The notes under the pieces are model-generated. The model ran no database searches, was not told where the DNA came from, and saw only the letters and a program-made list of their open reading frames with translations. Below are positions 10,746 to 23,700 of a DNA stretch of 64,000 bases, one piece after another (position 1 is the first letter of the stretch; every line of letters begins with the position of its first letter). A program made the translations under genes and the position numbers. Origin of the DNA: Argopecten irradians (taxonomy: Eukaryota; Mollusca; Bivalvia; Pectinida; Pectinidae); the NCBI RefSeq assembly GCF_041381155.1, contig NC_091144.1, positions 31,552,980 to 31,616,979 on the forward strand, written 5' to 3'.

Positions 10746-10880
10746 CCACATGTGAAAGAGTCTTATAAGACATGCCGACTTTATAGCCTGTTTTCACCAA
10801 TATTTTCAGCTGATGTAACTAGAAGAGAAAGTGAATCAGACCTGAAAGTATAAAGGTCATTAGACCGTGATAGGTTTTTC

Positions 10881-11282
10881 TTGAAAGATGCCCCATCTCT
10901 GACAAAAGGTCAAAAACAGGAGCAAATAAATTAGTATTTTTCTTCAGTTACAAAAGTTACGTACTTTACACCATTCCCATCATTGAAAAGTTTGAGCTTC
11001 TAATTTTACTTCAAGATAAAAATATGAAAAATAGTTCATTGCGTCCAGAAAAATTTATGTGGCTCCATGTTCTATATTGAATAAAGTATAATTAGACATG
11101 CACCAAAAGCAAAATAAATTCTTTTACAGTATTTTTTTGTGTTAATTAATTTTATACATGATTAACACCAATTATCGTTCAAATGATGAGCATCTGTAAT
11201 TCACGTGACTTTCATGTGAATCTCTATTTTTTTCACGTCAATTTCACGTGAAGTAAATATGTCGGCGATGGAACATCTTTAA
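10881..11282 (+). mobile_element. TTAA-flanked MITE (family A), copy 1
   Basis: About 400 bases related over most of their length to 59,499-59,862. The right end is GGAACATCT followed by TTAA at 11,279-11,282; the left end is a mutated version (TTGAAAGATGCCCC). It shares internal blocks such as CAGTTACAAAAGTTAC and CACCAAAAGCAAAATAAATT. A segment with repeated CACGTGA motifs near 11,200-11,250 is not in the other copies. Confidence 0.75.
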
Positions 11283-11913
11283 TGAGATAGGAGGCCTGTC
11301 TACAAATTATTTGAAATGGATACAGAAGAAAAAACATGTGACGCCATGTTAATAGTTCGATATGAAGCAGTTTTAAATTAGTTGAATTATCTGTTCTTCA
11401 AATACATTACACACTATATAAGTGAAGACATCGAGTAGATAACGAACGCACATTAGCAATATGCTTTTTGGCATTAATATATTTTTAATCTTTCAAAGTG
11501 CATACTAAAATGCATTGGGAGAAATTTTAGAAGAGTGATGTATTTTTTATAGTTATTTAGTAACATGTAAATTAGTTTAAGTCTAAAGATTGTTGATTTT
11601 GCAAACGACATATTTTTAATCTGCAAGTTTGTTAGTTAATGCGCGCAATTGAATGATTATGAATGATCATGATGTACCGCCCTTTTAAACTCGATATTTT
11701 TTCAGGCAATATCTTACAAATTTTGTTAATAGTTTATGTTCCTTCATTTCCACAAAATTAGTTAGTTTTATTACGAAAAAAAACCCTTAAAACGCAGCTT
11801 TTCTCAAAACATTACTGGGGCAGTGAGTTTCTGAAAACATCCTTTTTTTTTGGTTGAGTGAGGTAAAGTACATTATTTGTGAGAAATTTTTTGTTTTTTT
11901 TGGGTTTTTTTTT
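11283..11913. other. no supported gene
   Basis: AT-rich sequence without a recognisable domain, splice structure or repeat that I could match elsewhere in the window. Confidence 0.4.
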
Positions 11914-12090
11914 TATTAATTAACGTCCTATTAACAGCTATGGTCATGTAAGGACGGTCTCCCGTGTATGCAGTGTTGCGTGTATGTTCTGCGAGGTGCG
12001 TGTTTTGGGAGACTGCGGTATGTTCGAAGACACCAAGCAACACACCCTACCCGGCGACATTATACTGACAACGGGCGAACCAGTCGTCCA
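11914..12090 (-). mobile_element. SINE fragment
   Basis: Reverse-oriented 3' part of the common SINE (ATTAACGTCCTATTAACAGC at its start) with an internal deletion that joins the GCGGTATGTTC region directly to GAAGACACCAAGC. Confidence 0.85.
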
Positions 12091-12505
12091 AAATTATAAT
12101 TTGTGAGGGTTATAATTGTTTTTTGTGAATATTAAATGTCCGTATTGTTCATGCTCACGTTGATCGCAATCAAGTTACCAAACTTTTACATTTACTTTCA
12201 ATGCATAAGTTTTTTTTATTAATTTTACAAATTCAAATAAAAGCTGCAAAAAATAGTTATATTTACATGTACAGTGCAGTGAAATGATTGCATACGGTCA
12301 GACCATGAAGCTAAAGTCCGGTATATAATTTCATTTCACAATTTTACAGTGTAATTTACAGTGCATTAATTAAAGTTTATAAGGTATCATATATGTTTGT
12401 TTGTCCACTTGAATGATTTCCATAACATGATTCATCAAACCTGGTTGTTTTTAATAGATTACTGAAGCATGTTAAAATTTTCGGCCAGGTACGGCACATA
12501 TACCT

Positions 12506-15500
12506 TTAAAGGATTTGTGCAGTCAAAAATGATAATTTCAGTTTATGATGGCATGGGAATAGCTTTATTAGCACGTGTAGAAACCCCACCGTATCGCGCG
12601 CGACCGGAATAACCAGTTAGCCGTCGATATTGAGGTCAAATTGTCTTACTGCCCGATTATGCATATTTTCTAGCCCTAAACCGGAAGTGACGTTATGTTA
12701 TAATAGTCCTTGGCTTACAACTGTACAATACCTGATGTGCTATCACTGATATCGACGGTCACGGGAAAAGATAATACATTGTATATTATTTTTCTATAAT
12801 TACTTTTGAGGGAAGTTAATCTTACAATAACTTTGGCTCGAATGTAAATAACTAAAAGTGAGGAATACGATGTTTCAAATACCTTAATTTGGTCTCTCAT
12901 TTGAGATGTTTTCGTGTAATACTGAACGAAAATCCATCAAAAGTTTAGGATTTTTGTCGAGGATATGCCAGACTTCAGTAACAAAAAAGATATTGATATT
13001 TTCCTGTGGCCTGTATCTGATATTTTTATTTTTGGAATTGTCAAGTTTGTGATTGTAAAATGAAATATAGCGTAACAATTAAATAAATCCTGGATTACAG
13101 TATCAAGGACGTATACATTGTATATTATGCTTGATGTACGTACACACCAAGGATTTATTGGTGATTTTATAAATCATTGATATACACCGATGATTGATCA
13201 TCACAAACATTGTATTGTGTGTTGCTAACCGCGATATATTAATTACCGTTAAGCGTTTCAATATGTGGCGGAAAGAATTTATTTTTGATATTATAAAAGA
13301 TCCTAATATTGAGAAAAGCAAAAAAAAAAAAAAAAAAACTAGAAACATGTCTGTTAGACATTAAGTGCTCGCTAACTACTTTCTAAAACCTTAATTACCA
13401 GTACAATATGCATCTATAAAGCATTGCCCGGAGATATTTTGCACTTACAAAAAATGTAACATATTTAATGATTAACCCGTACATATATACCAACAAGCCT
13501 ATATGAAATATCCTCGGCAACAGGTGTACGTAGCACTATCGATCGCTCATGACCCTTGGGATTATTGCAAGGAGATGATTTACGTACCTAATGTATTGTA
13601 ATAGATACTTCTATTTACTTCATCAGGGACGTAAATGTGAAATTACTTTGAACTTTGTTAATTGTTTTATTTGATACATAGAAGATTGTTTATAATTTTA
13701 TTGATATTGATATATACGGTTTGACTGGTTGGACCAAGTTGTTCGTTTATGAATTAAAGACGGACCTGGTGATTTTATATTGTTTTCAGACGAGCCTTGA
13801 CAAAGCCCTCACAGGCCTGTATCAAAAACTGCAGATCCATCAGGATTTATACATGAAATAATGACTTAACAAACGGTCGAACCGGTTGTTCCGAATAAAC
13901 AAAAACGGCATTGTTTCGCTGTTCAAAATAGTCGTCCGCTACAGCACTGTTCAGTCTCTGTGCACGTGGTTACTAACCTGTGTCATGCTTGAATGCCTTT
14001 CTTGGTTCATCAGATCTAGAGCTCATGCATCCAGACTGATATTGTATAATGTGTTTTATTTTTGGTTTTTATACGCAAGGCTGGGTAATTGTATAAATAA
14101 CTGCAGCAAATGCGGTCTATGATCACGGGTTAGTAAGCAATAGTGCAAAGTACACCAATGACCTAGGTTGATGTGAAATAAATTGAATCTGCTAAATAAC
14201 GTTGTAAATGTCTTTGGCCGGTACTAAAAAGTTATCCGTTTCGTCACTTTTTATTAACTTTATAAACCTGATTTGCATTGTATTGTTCCGGAAGTTTTCA
14301 AAGTCGATCGGATGCTTAGAATATCGTGACAGATGCAATAGTTTGTATGATACGCCGCTTGAAGTTTACACAAAACGAATGTTGTTAATTTATTTACTAG
14401 AAATATATATGAGACGGTATAAGATATTGACTTCCGGTATCGCGTGCGCAGTTGGAATCTGCGCATAGCGGATGAACACAGACTCTACACCCGACAAGGA
14501 AAACAATAGTGCGAGAGTACGCTCGCAGTAAAAATTGTGCAAGAGTACGCTCACACTAAAAATACGAGTCATAGATATATAATTAGCCATGCCTTTGGTT
14601 TGATGGTTACGTAATACCTGGACCAGGATGTTATTTACCTGTACGCAAACTTATTCATCGAACTCACCTGTAATTACCTAGCCGGGGGCAATTTGCTATT
14701 TGGTTGACTATTCAGGTAATTGCTATTGTTTTACTGTCAAGCAAGTAAGCTAGGTTTTTTATTGACACCTCCATTTAAAATGTAGATGTGAAAGCAAAAG
14801 GAAATAAAATATCCCTATCATACATGTGTACCCCTAGGAATATGTATTATGTCGTACGCATGTAAAAACATTTAAACAAGTTTACTTATTCAGAAACAAA
14901 AAATGGTTCAAGAAATATTTCAACTAAAGCTTAAATCTTGAAAATTATTCCAGTTAAGTTCTGTAATTACGGATCTTGGCATGTATATGTAGCAATCTTT
15001 CGTAATTTCAAATGAATGTATTCACCGTGTAACACCGTGTATAATTTGAAGTAATACACGAAGAGTTATATTGCAGCATTATAAAAGTAAATATACTTAT
15101 TTAAATATCACTGAGTATATTTTTAAATAAGTACAAAATATTATAGATTATTCACAATACCTGTATATGTGTAGTTTCATCCCAATTACAATGCTTCGAT
15201 ATATATAAGAAACTTTTCACCTCGGCTTTTGTATGAAGTACCACTTGATGTGGTTACCTTTTGCAATCATATGATAAATGGACATATATTATACCAAAAA
15301 CATCTATAATAGTATATATATATATGTTTCTGATTATATTTGTTTGTTTGTTTGGTTGTTTGATTAATTAACGTTCTATTAACAGCTATGGTCCTGTAAG
15401 GACGGTCTCTCATGTGCATGTATGCTGTGTATAGCGTGTATGTTGTGCGAGGTGCGTGTTTTTGGAGACTGCGGTATATTCCTGTTGTGTCTTCTTGTAT

Positions 15501-16632
15501 AGTGGAACTGTTGTCCTTTTTATAGTGCAATATCACTGAAGCAAGCCGCCGAAGACACCAGGCACCAAACCCCACCCGGTCACATTATACTGACAACGGG
15601 CGAACCAGTCGTCCCACTCCCTCTATGCTGAGCGCTAAGCAGGAGCAGAAACTACCACTTTTATGGACTTTGGTGTGTCTCGGCCAGGGGACAGAACCCA
15701 GAGCCTTCCTCTTGGGATTCTGATTGTACTATTTTAATTTCGGTATGATCTACAAAACGATCAACAATACAAAAAGATCGACAATGAAGCTATATATTTT
15801 CTGGATTTAGTATAAATTTAAAATAATGAATTTAAATCTGCACTTATACTGCAATTTAAAAACATATATCAGTAATATCATTGATGTATTTCTGCTTTAA
15901 ATAATCCAGTTAAGGTTGTAGATGATAAAGTTTCAAAAGCAACATTATTGATATATTACTTTTCTATTCAGTTTGATACCGTTACCCCAATATAAACAGA
16001 ACTGCCAACCGTCCACATTTCATCTTTTACTCAAAAACTGTCCCGTGTTTGCATCGTTATTGCAGAAGATTGAAATTACTATAGACTTTGCTTATTTTTT
16101 GTGATTTTATTTGTAACAAAATAATATTACATTTTACTGATTTCAAATACACAGAAATTTATATACTTGTGGTATCTAAAACTCTTAAATAAACAATGAC
16201 TCATAGTCAGCTACGTCCTTTTCAGACTGATCAGAACATCATTTTGATATCGTCATTAAATTGGTCTAATTATTTAACTAAAAGTTGAATTTGCTTGTTT
16301 GAAATGCTCTTAAAGGACTGTTTTGAAACTGAAAATATCTATAGTATAAAGCTAGAATATACATTTATTCAAAAAACTCAAATTGAAGACCTAACGTATA
16401 CATATAGTATATACTGTATACATGTATAATAGGCCCACCTTGTGAAGCCGCGGATTATTGTGAGCTCATTATCTCTCGACTGTAGTCGACACTACCCGTA
16501 AATTACGACCGAAACCAAACGATAGCGCTAAAAGCTAGGAGATTCGTTGTGTACGACTTGATTTTTCATTAATCTAAAGCAATATCCTGAATTATTATCA
16601 AAAAGAAAAAAATGACTGCACAAATCCTTTAA
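12506..16632. mobile_element. possible 4.1-kb TTAA-flanked element, or two related half-elements
   Basis: TTAA at 12,506 is followed by AGGATTTGTGCAGTCA. The exact reverse complement of that 16-mer precedes TTAA at 16,629-16,632. Matching inverted ends plus TTAA flanks are the hallmark of piggyBac- and Kolobok-type insertions. No transposase frame is seen between them; the interior is AT-rich and carries a SINE at 15,339-15,713. Apart from the 16-mer the subterminal sequences differ, so the two ends may belong to separate degraded copies. Confidence 0.4.
15339..15713 (-). mobile_element. SINE copy, 5' truncated
   Basis: Reverse-oriented copy from the TTTG-type tail and ATTAACGTTCTATTAACAGC through to GGACAGAACCCAGAGCC (reverse of the B-box-like motif). 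It lacks the 5'-most domain. Confidence 0.9.
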
Positions 16633-19578
16633 GCCTTCACAAGAAATAGTCATAGACAATTTGGCAGGCTTTTCACTGCATTTAGTTTACGATGTCACCA
16701 TTGCCAGTTAAGTTAACAACTGAAAATATTGTATGGAATCAAGATTTCATTTTATAGGCAATTAATATTCGCCGAAAACGACAATTGTATTATGGATCCA
16801 TGATCAACCGGCAGTTGGACATTTAAGAGGAAAGTATACCATTACAAACTTTCTCCATTTACTATTCTACATATTATAGAAAAATAAATTTGCTGCTTAG
16901 TGATTAACGAACTTTGACTCTAAAGATGAAACCAGAAGTGACTTCATAACGGCCAAATTTGAATTTTAATCGACGCCATATTAGCATGATTGTATAGTGG
17001 TTAAACTATATTTGACGAAATAGTCAAAAACTCCTTGGTTAAATATTAATTACGTCCAAAAAAATTTAGTGAGCCGATCTTAAATCTGAAGACAACAAAA
17101 ATCACCAGGAGGACATACTACATCGAATGAATGCAAAACTCTGGAGAAAAATAAATAAAAAAAATAGCAACAATTGGTAAACGTTGACCTCAAGCAAGCT
17201 TTTTAATGAGACATGTGTTGTATAAGCATGTATAAAGAACATTAAATATGGAAATTCCCTAAAACAATATATCTTCAGATTTTAAATAAGTTTTCCACTT
17301 TTTGAGCTATAGCTATTTTCGTGTTTTTAACTTTTACGTCATGGTGGCCACATTGGATTTTGTTTTTATTCACTGGACATCGTTAGATTCATGGCATTTA
17401 TATTCTGAAATAGTGTTTATCTTATGTCTTTCCATTTTACTTGTAGAGTGTAAACAAAAACACAATACTATGTTAAATATTTTGGCGGGAATTTAGCAAA
17501 GATCAATGTCTTTTTCAAAATGCCATAAAACCTGAATCGGAAGTGCAACAAAGACATCAAGTTCATCAGAATGACATTTTGTATTGATCTGTAAAAATAT
17601 TTTGCAAAATTAAAAAAAAAATACAATTTGTGAACTTTGACCCCATAGCGAACTTTTTTATTTGACCTTTGACCTAATTACGATATTTTAGAAGAAAAAA
17701 AGTTAGTCTTAATTACGGTTTACATAAAACATCAAAAATATTTGCTGTATCTTAAATGGCTTTTGATTAACAGCTGTTTTAAACTTTTGAGGTATGACGT
17801 CATGGCGGCCATATTGGGTTTCCGACCATCATGAAAATGTTGCGGTCACCGCTTCAGCTCGCGCTATATAACAGGACTTTAAGTTCATTAGCATATCTCT
17901 TACCATTTTGTAGATTTTTTGCACACAATTTTAAATGCAGAATAATAATTACTTTACCTAATATATGCTAATAATAATAACAAAATACTGTTAGAGGTAT
18001 CTTTATAATTCCAACTGTTCCGAAATCAGAATGTTCAGAGTGTTCCAGCAAAATTGATATATTGTAACTAACTTACTTTTGAAGAATATCAACTTTTTAT
18101 GTCCCTGTTATTCCGATGCAAATATTCACTGTTGTCATCCTTGGAAGGTTTCTATCACTACGGTGTTTATACAAGCGTTCTGACGCCGTTCGAATTTGCG
18201 AATGTAAACTCATCAAAAGGAGCGGAACAATATCAAGAAAAAAATCAACACTATTATCGAGATAGTCGGGCATAGAACTCGATACCAGATAATAAAAAAA
18301 TTCCTCTAACAGTTGCGATAGGAAAATGCTAACATGTGAGTAAATAAATAATTTATTTCTTTATTTTGATTCCCAATCCAAAATTTTAATGCTTTGATCC
18401 CGAGTATTCCAGTGACGTCACCTTTAGAAGGAGTGTCAATCCCGCCAAACAGTGACGTCCCAATCCCTGGAATGACGTCGCCTACATATGTCCCACGGTA
18501 GTAAAAAGGAGCACACACTCATTCCGTTAGTTGAATGCATATTTTCTTGATCACCAAAGAAGCGTCTCGCTTTGATAGAAATCATGTAAATAAACCGGCA
18601 GTTTGCTAACGTTGTGAATGACATCTACATATATAATGAATTGGTTGCAGGATAAACAGAATACACTGTCAGTATCTTACAATACAAGTTTTATTTTGGT
18701 TTCTACACAGAAAGACGAGATGACTCAGCAAAACCTCGTCATCCCATCTCATCGCACAAACGATACTAGCATCGAAATTGCTTACAGCAAAAAAATGTCT
18801 AACGTTAGAAATTTGGGTTTGTACATTCATTATTTACATAAACCAGTAATTAAAACAAATAATTTATTTCATCTAGACAAACAATAATTTGCAAATCCCA
18901 AACTCCGCATGCAGGGAGACGTCCTAGGCATATCGCTTCCCACTCTGCACTCCATCATGGTCTTATATTATCTAACTTTTATCGATTAGGCCTATTTGAT
19001 CCAGATATATTTGTCTTCGGCAGCTATATTTCTTTGAATATGTGGAAGGAACATGTGTACAATGTACAAGATAAAAATAACCAATCTCAACTGTAACATA
19101 CTAACTGTGTACATATTATCGACTAGTTCAGCCTGCTCAACTACATGTACAAAAAGCGTGAAATACATGTGTGTACCAGAGCCTCGCTCTGAGTTAGTGT
19201 AGAGCACATGGCGAATAAAGGATGCCGCTCACAGACAGCTCTTCGGTTGTTTCTTTAAAAACACGACATCAACTGCTATTCCGGTCCCGTAATATGTAAT
19301 CTTGGTCAACTAAGCCCAAGCACAGGGGCACGCAAATTATTCATCATCTAAAAACGTTGCTATGTACGTCATGTCCACATTATCAAAAAATGAATAAAAT
19401 ATTATGTTAATATCGATAAGCTTGTGAAAATAATAATAATGACAAAACAAAAGATTTTTTCACCGAAAGCTGAAAAGCCCTATCACCTGGATATAGAAAA
19501 TAACAGAAAAAACAAGGGATGAAAGGGGAGCACCCTGTGGAATAAACGCAGTCACACTATATAGAGTAATTCATTGTT
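16633..19578. other. repeat-rich intergenic DNA with CRE-like motifs
   Basis: No gene is supported. The blocks near 17,320-17,350 and 17,780-17,830 share the motif ACGTCATGG-GGCCA-ATTGG, suggesting an old duplicated repeat. Three TGACGT cores lie at 18,413, 18,453 and 18,473. Frames such as 18,618-18,887 show neither domains nor splice sites. Confidence 0.4.
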
Positions 19579-20658
19579 TTAAAGGGACATGAACCTAAAT
19601 AAAAGGCGTTTCGGGTACCTTACTACGGATAATATATCATTTATGGTGCAAACAAGTATAAGGGAGATTCCATCTTTCTGTATTTTGAACCGGCCCAGTT
19701 TGTTGACTGAAGGCGACACAAATTGTAGCATTGAACTTAGTGACCTCCCACAATGCACTGCACAAATGTAGTGATTGTAAACAACATATCAGATCGAAAC
19801 GTGGGTGACATTCCGATAGAAAACGGATACGACAAGGGTCAGTAATGTTCGCGAATTGGTAGAAGGTATATAATATGAATTTAAGGCAAAGCCTCAGAAG
19901 AGCGCAGCTACAGTGCATTTAAGAAATGTTAATATAGCTATATATTAGGATTATAACCTCAGATCGAGATTAAAACTGTTTAAACTTGTAGTCCGATCAT
20001 TGATTTTTTTTTAAATGCTATTCTTCAACACTATTGATGGATGTTTTGTGTCTAGAAATATATTGACACTCGTCACATACAGGTCAGAAAGAAATATTCA
20101 ATTTGAATAGTTCAACCTTTCGATCTTGTTTCTCTCAAAGGCGGAAAACTTGGCAACATGCCATGTATCAAAAATGCGCGGGAATATGTGCCGTCATCTT
20201 TGGCACCAGAGACGTCCTGACGTCACGGCTGACGGTGCTGAGCGCTTGACACAGAGTATATCATTTTGACCAGTACATTTACTGTGCCGTTCTTGTCTTT
20301 GTGTAGTTATCTAAAACTACTTACAGTAATTACAAAGTGTATCCTGATGAAACGTTTTGTCTATAGAGAAAATTTCAAATCTCGTCGTGCTGATAACGAG
20401 AATTAAAACATGGCAGCCTGCATGGAGGCGCGAGACTTTTCCCGCGGGACACGATTTCAAAGTCCAAGGGGTACTGGAATGTATTGGATTCTAATATGCT
20501 CATACACGTGTTATCGTTAGTAGAGCTTCGCTCTACGCGGCCTTCGGCCGCGCAGAGAGCTGCGCTCTTATAAAAGGGTCGCTGCAATGACGGGAACAAC
20601 TTCTCACTTTATACTTGCGTGATGTACATTTGCTATTAAATTAAGAGCATCCCTTTAA
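19579..20658. mobile_element. possible TTAA-flanked non-autonomous element
   Basis: TTAAAGGGA at 19,579 is matched by TCCCTTTAA ending at 20,658, so TTAA flanks enclose 5-base inverted ends. The left part (19,600-19,770) contains sequence I associate with a dispersed mollusc repeat. Evidence is thin because the inverted match is so short. Confidence 0.25.
20521..20577 (+). other. three consecutive GC-rich hairpins followed by a TATA-like box
   Basis: TAGAGC-TTC-GCTCTA (20,521-20,535), CGCGGCC-TTC-GGCCGCG (20,536-20,552) and an AGAG...CTCT stem (about 20,554-20,568) lie back to back, then TATAAAAGGG. The base composition stands out sharply from the AT-rich surroundings. Function unknown. Confidence 0.6.
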
Positions 20659-20752
20659 ACTGTGTTCGATTATAATTGCTATAATAAACGCTAGATACCT
20701 AAACACTACTTGTAATATGTAGACCTACATTGTATGCTGATTTTATCTTATA

Positions 20753-23700
20753 TCAGTATTGTCCATTTAGAATTGTTTTAGTTGAAGCAGTCGATTGTGT
20801 TGATACACGCCGTTTTTGTCCTTCCCTTGCAATAGATCTGGTTACACTAGGAATTTCTATATCTTCTGTGGTAAAAACTTGTTCCTTTGTTTTCTTGAAA
20901 TAAACGATTGTTAGTCCTAAAACAGCTGCCATAGTGATACAAGCACCTGAAAAAGAGAGAATATATTAATAAACACTCATCATTTACTTCAGAAAAATCT
21001 AAATAGAAAATCAGAAACCAAAGTAGTGTGCAAGACATTATTTAAAGATACTAAAAGTTTTTTCTTCAGAAACAAGACCTATTTTATATGAGACAAATAA
21101 TCCTTACCTGCAAGTAGGAAAGAATTTTCATAGGATCCAGTATGATCAATCACTGCACCTTAAGAAAGGAAGACGAAATAGTAAAAGATATTTATCAACA
21201 GCGTTTCAAAAATTAAGTCCCGACTTTAATCATTTATAACTTTTTTTGTAAACTCGCATTTCAGAGAAAATGGCTCACTAAACATTTTACTTTTTTGCGG
21301 TCACTCAAAAACAGTTCATGGCACGCATAACTGATATTTTAGTGTAAAAGCCATAACCGGTGGCGACACATTAGGATTACTTCAATGACAAAACCAAGAT
21401 GGTTGATAAGAAATTAACATGAACGTTTCTTACCATTGGCATAAGTTATTCTATTTCATATGTCATATTCTATAAGTTTATAAAAGCGGTACGTATTGCT
21501 TCTCTTTTGCGTTCGGCGTATGAAGAGAGTTTTGTTAGTTTGATTCAATTTACGTACTATTTCCGAAAACATCAAGCAGCAAATCCAAACAGTATAAGCA
21601 GGAGTAGAAAATATCAATTGTATATACTTTGGTGTGTCTCGATCAGGGGACAGAACACACAGAGCCTATCCCACAGGAGCGAACGCTCAACAGAAGGCCA
21701 AAAGTGCGGCGAAATCAAGGGATACGTTAGGAAGAATAATGTCTGTTAGAAGAATAAAAACGATAAGATTCTAAATTTAGTCGCCTTTTACGGTCATGCT
21801 CCTACCTGCAGAGCAGATAAAGGGAGTGGGATGGCTGGTTCACCCGTTGTCGGTATAACAAGGGTGCCAATTTACATCATCATTCCATTAGTAGTACAAA
21901 TGTATAATACAAATGACAGCCATTTTGATTCGCCAAATTATCGCCATTTTGATTCGCCAAATTATCTTGCTGTATTTAAAAAGACATTGTCAGTAAAAGA
22001 TATACAATTTACCTGAAGATAACTTTAGTCAGTGTCACCTATTCATCAGTAATACGGGCTTACGTGTAACAGGTAAGGACGCAACCCAAAAATTTAGAGG
22101 AGTCTGGGATATTGAAGACTTTATCGAGGTTGTTTGTTTAAATTCGGCATAAAATTTGGCCAATTATAAAACTTAAACAATTTCTTGTATTCTCAAACAA
22201 TGAAGCTCCTTTAGAATGCGGTTGGGATCGTCGAGTGCCGTTGACAGTATTAATCAGAGAGATAGCGAAACAGGTAAGATTTATCACACTTCAAGGCGAA
22301 ACAACATTTACATACCACAGTCTGCCAAACTCAAATTCAAGGAACAAATGCAAACATTGCATTCATGGGGAGTTTTGCCATCATGCAGTTATTCAAACGT
22401 ACCCTACAGAGCGCCATAATGTACTCTGAAGAAACTTCTATTTTACCAATACAAAAAGAACATAATGTGTTACCTGCGATTGGCGGTCCGATGAGTGAAC
22501 CAACTCCACAGAAGAACAGGTATATCCCAACACCATTGGCCAGTTCAGACACACCGACAAGGTCTATAATGATTGTGTTCATTACGGAATAACAGCACCC
22601 GGAGTACATTCCAAACAAAACTGCATACACGAGTTGTCCTGTATATGTCGTAGCGTATAATGGGACAAGAAGAGTTGATAAACCGAGCAGGCCAAAAGTT
22701 CCAAAATATATCACAATTTCATCTATATCTTCATCCTGAGCTGCCATTCCGGTTAAAATTCGCGATACACAGTCACATACCCCACTAACTGAGATAAGGA
22801 AAGCTGCACTTAAAGAGGACGCTCCCATCTCTATGGCATATCTGGGTAAATGTACATAGACAAGATAAACCCCGGCACAAGCCAAAAACATACTCACACA
22901 TAAACATAGATATGGAATATTCTTCAGGAGGCCGAATGAAGGTAATGCACTTTTTAAAATGTCACATTTTTGTTCTTGATTTGACTTGGTGTACTTCATC
23001 TGCTGGTGCTCAGATTCTAATTCCGAAGGGAAAAACAAACAACCAAAGACAACTCCTTGTAACGCGATTGCAGCTACTATAAAAAAGAATCCGTTGTTGC
23101 CGTATTCTTCCCGGGCGGCCTCTATAGCCGGAGCAAGGACGAATGTACCAACTCCACAACCGGATACTGCAATACCAGTCGCTATATTTCTTTTCCGATG
23201 AAAGTTGAATCCCAGGACCACCACAGAAGCTGAATAAACCAGCCCTGTCCCAACACCTGGAAGACGTGAAAAAATGTGACTGTTCGTTAGCTATCAACAT
23301 CTCGAGGAAAGTGCATGATTTTTTTCTAATTGATTAAGAAACGGGTAATTAAAATTGCATGCCATTACGCCCTACTGGTTGGTTGATTATAACATCCTAT
23401 TAACATCTGTGTGTGTATACGTCTACACACTGTTATGGTCAGTCAGGGAATCTAAAACCAACCAGTCTTGGTGAAAAGCAACTGGTTCTTACACTATAAT
23501 CGTTTACTGACTTACAGCATAATTTCATACTGGACACAAAGCATTTAATTTAAGTATCACATACGAAACATCATGATATGACGTTACTAATAACGTCAAT
23601 ATTATAAATAATGCTGTATGAGAAAGCGAAATAACAATACTTTCTTCAGAAGCTTGTTAGTGGTTGTGAAACCCGTCTTCAGACAAGCGTTTGATTTATT

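Noticed and set aside
22337-22473. Extension of the large transporter exon beyond 22,474
   Set aside because: Sequence after the GTAACA donor no longer resembles the family, whereas splicing to 21,158 restores helix 11-12 in frame.
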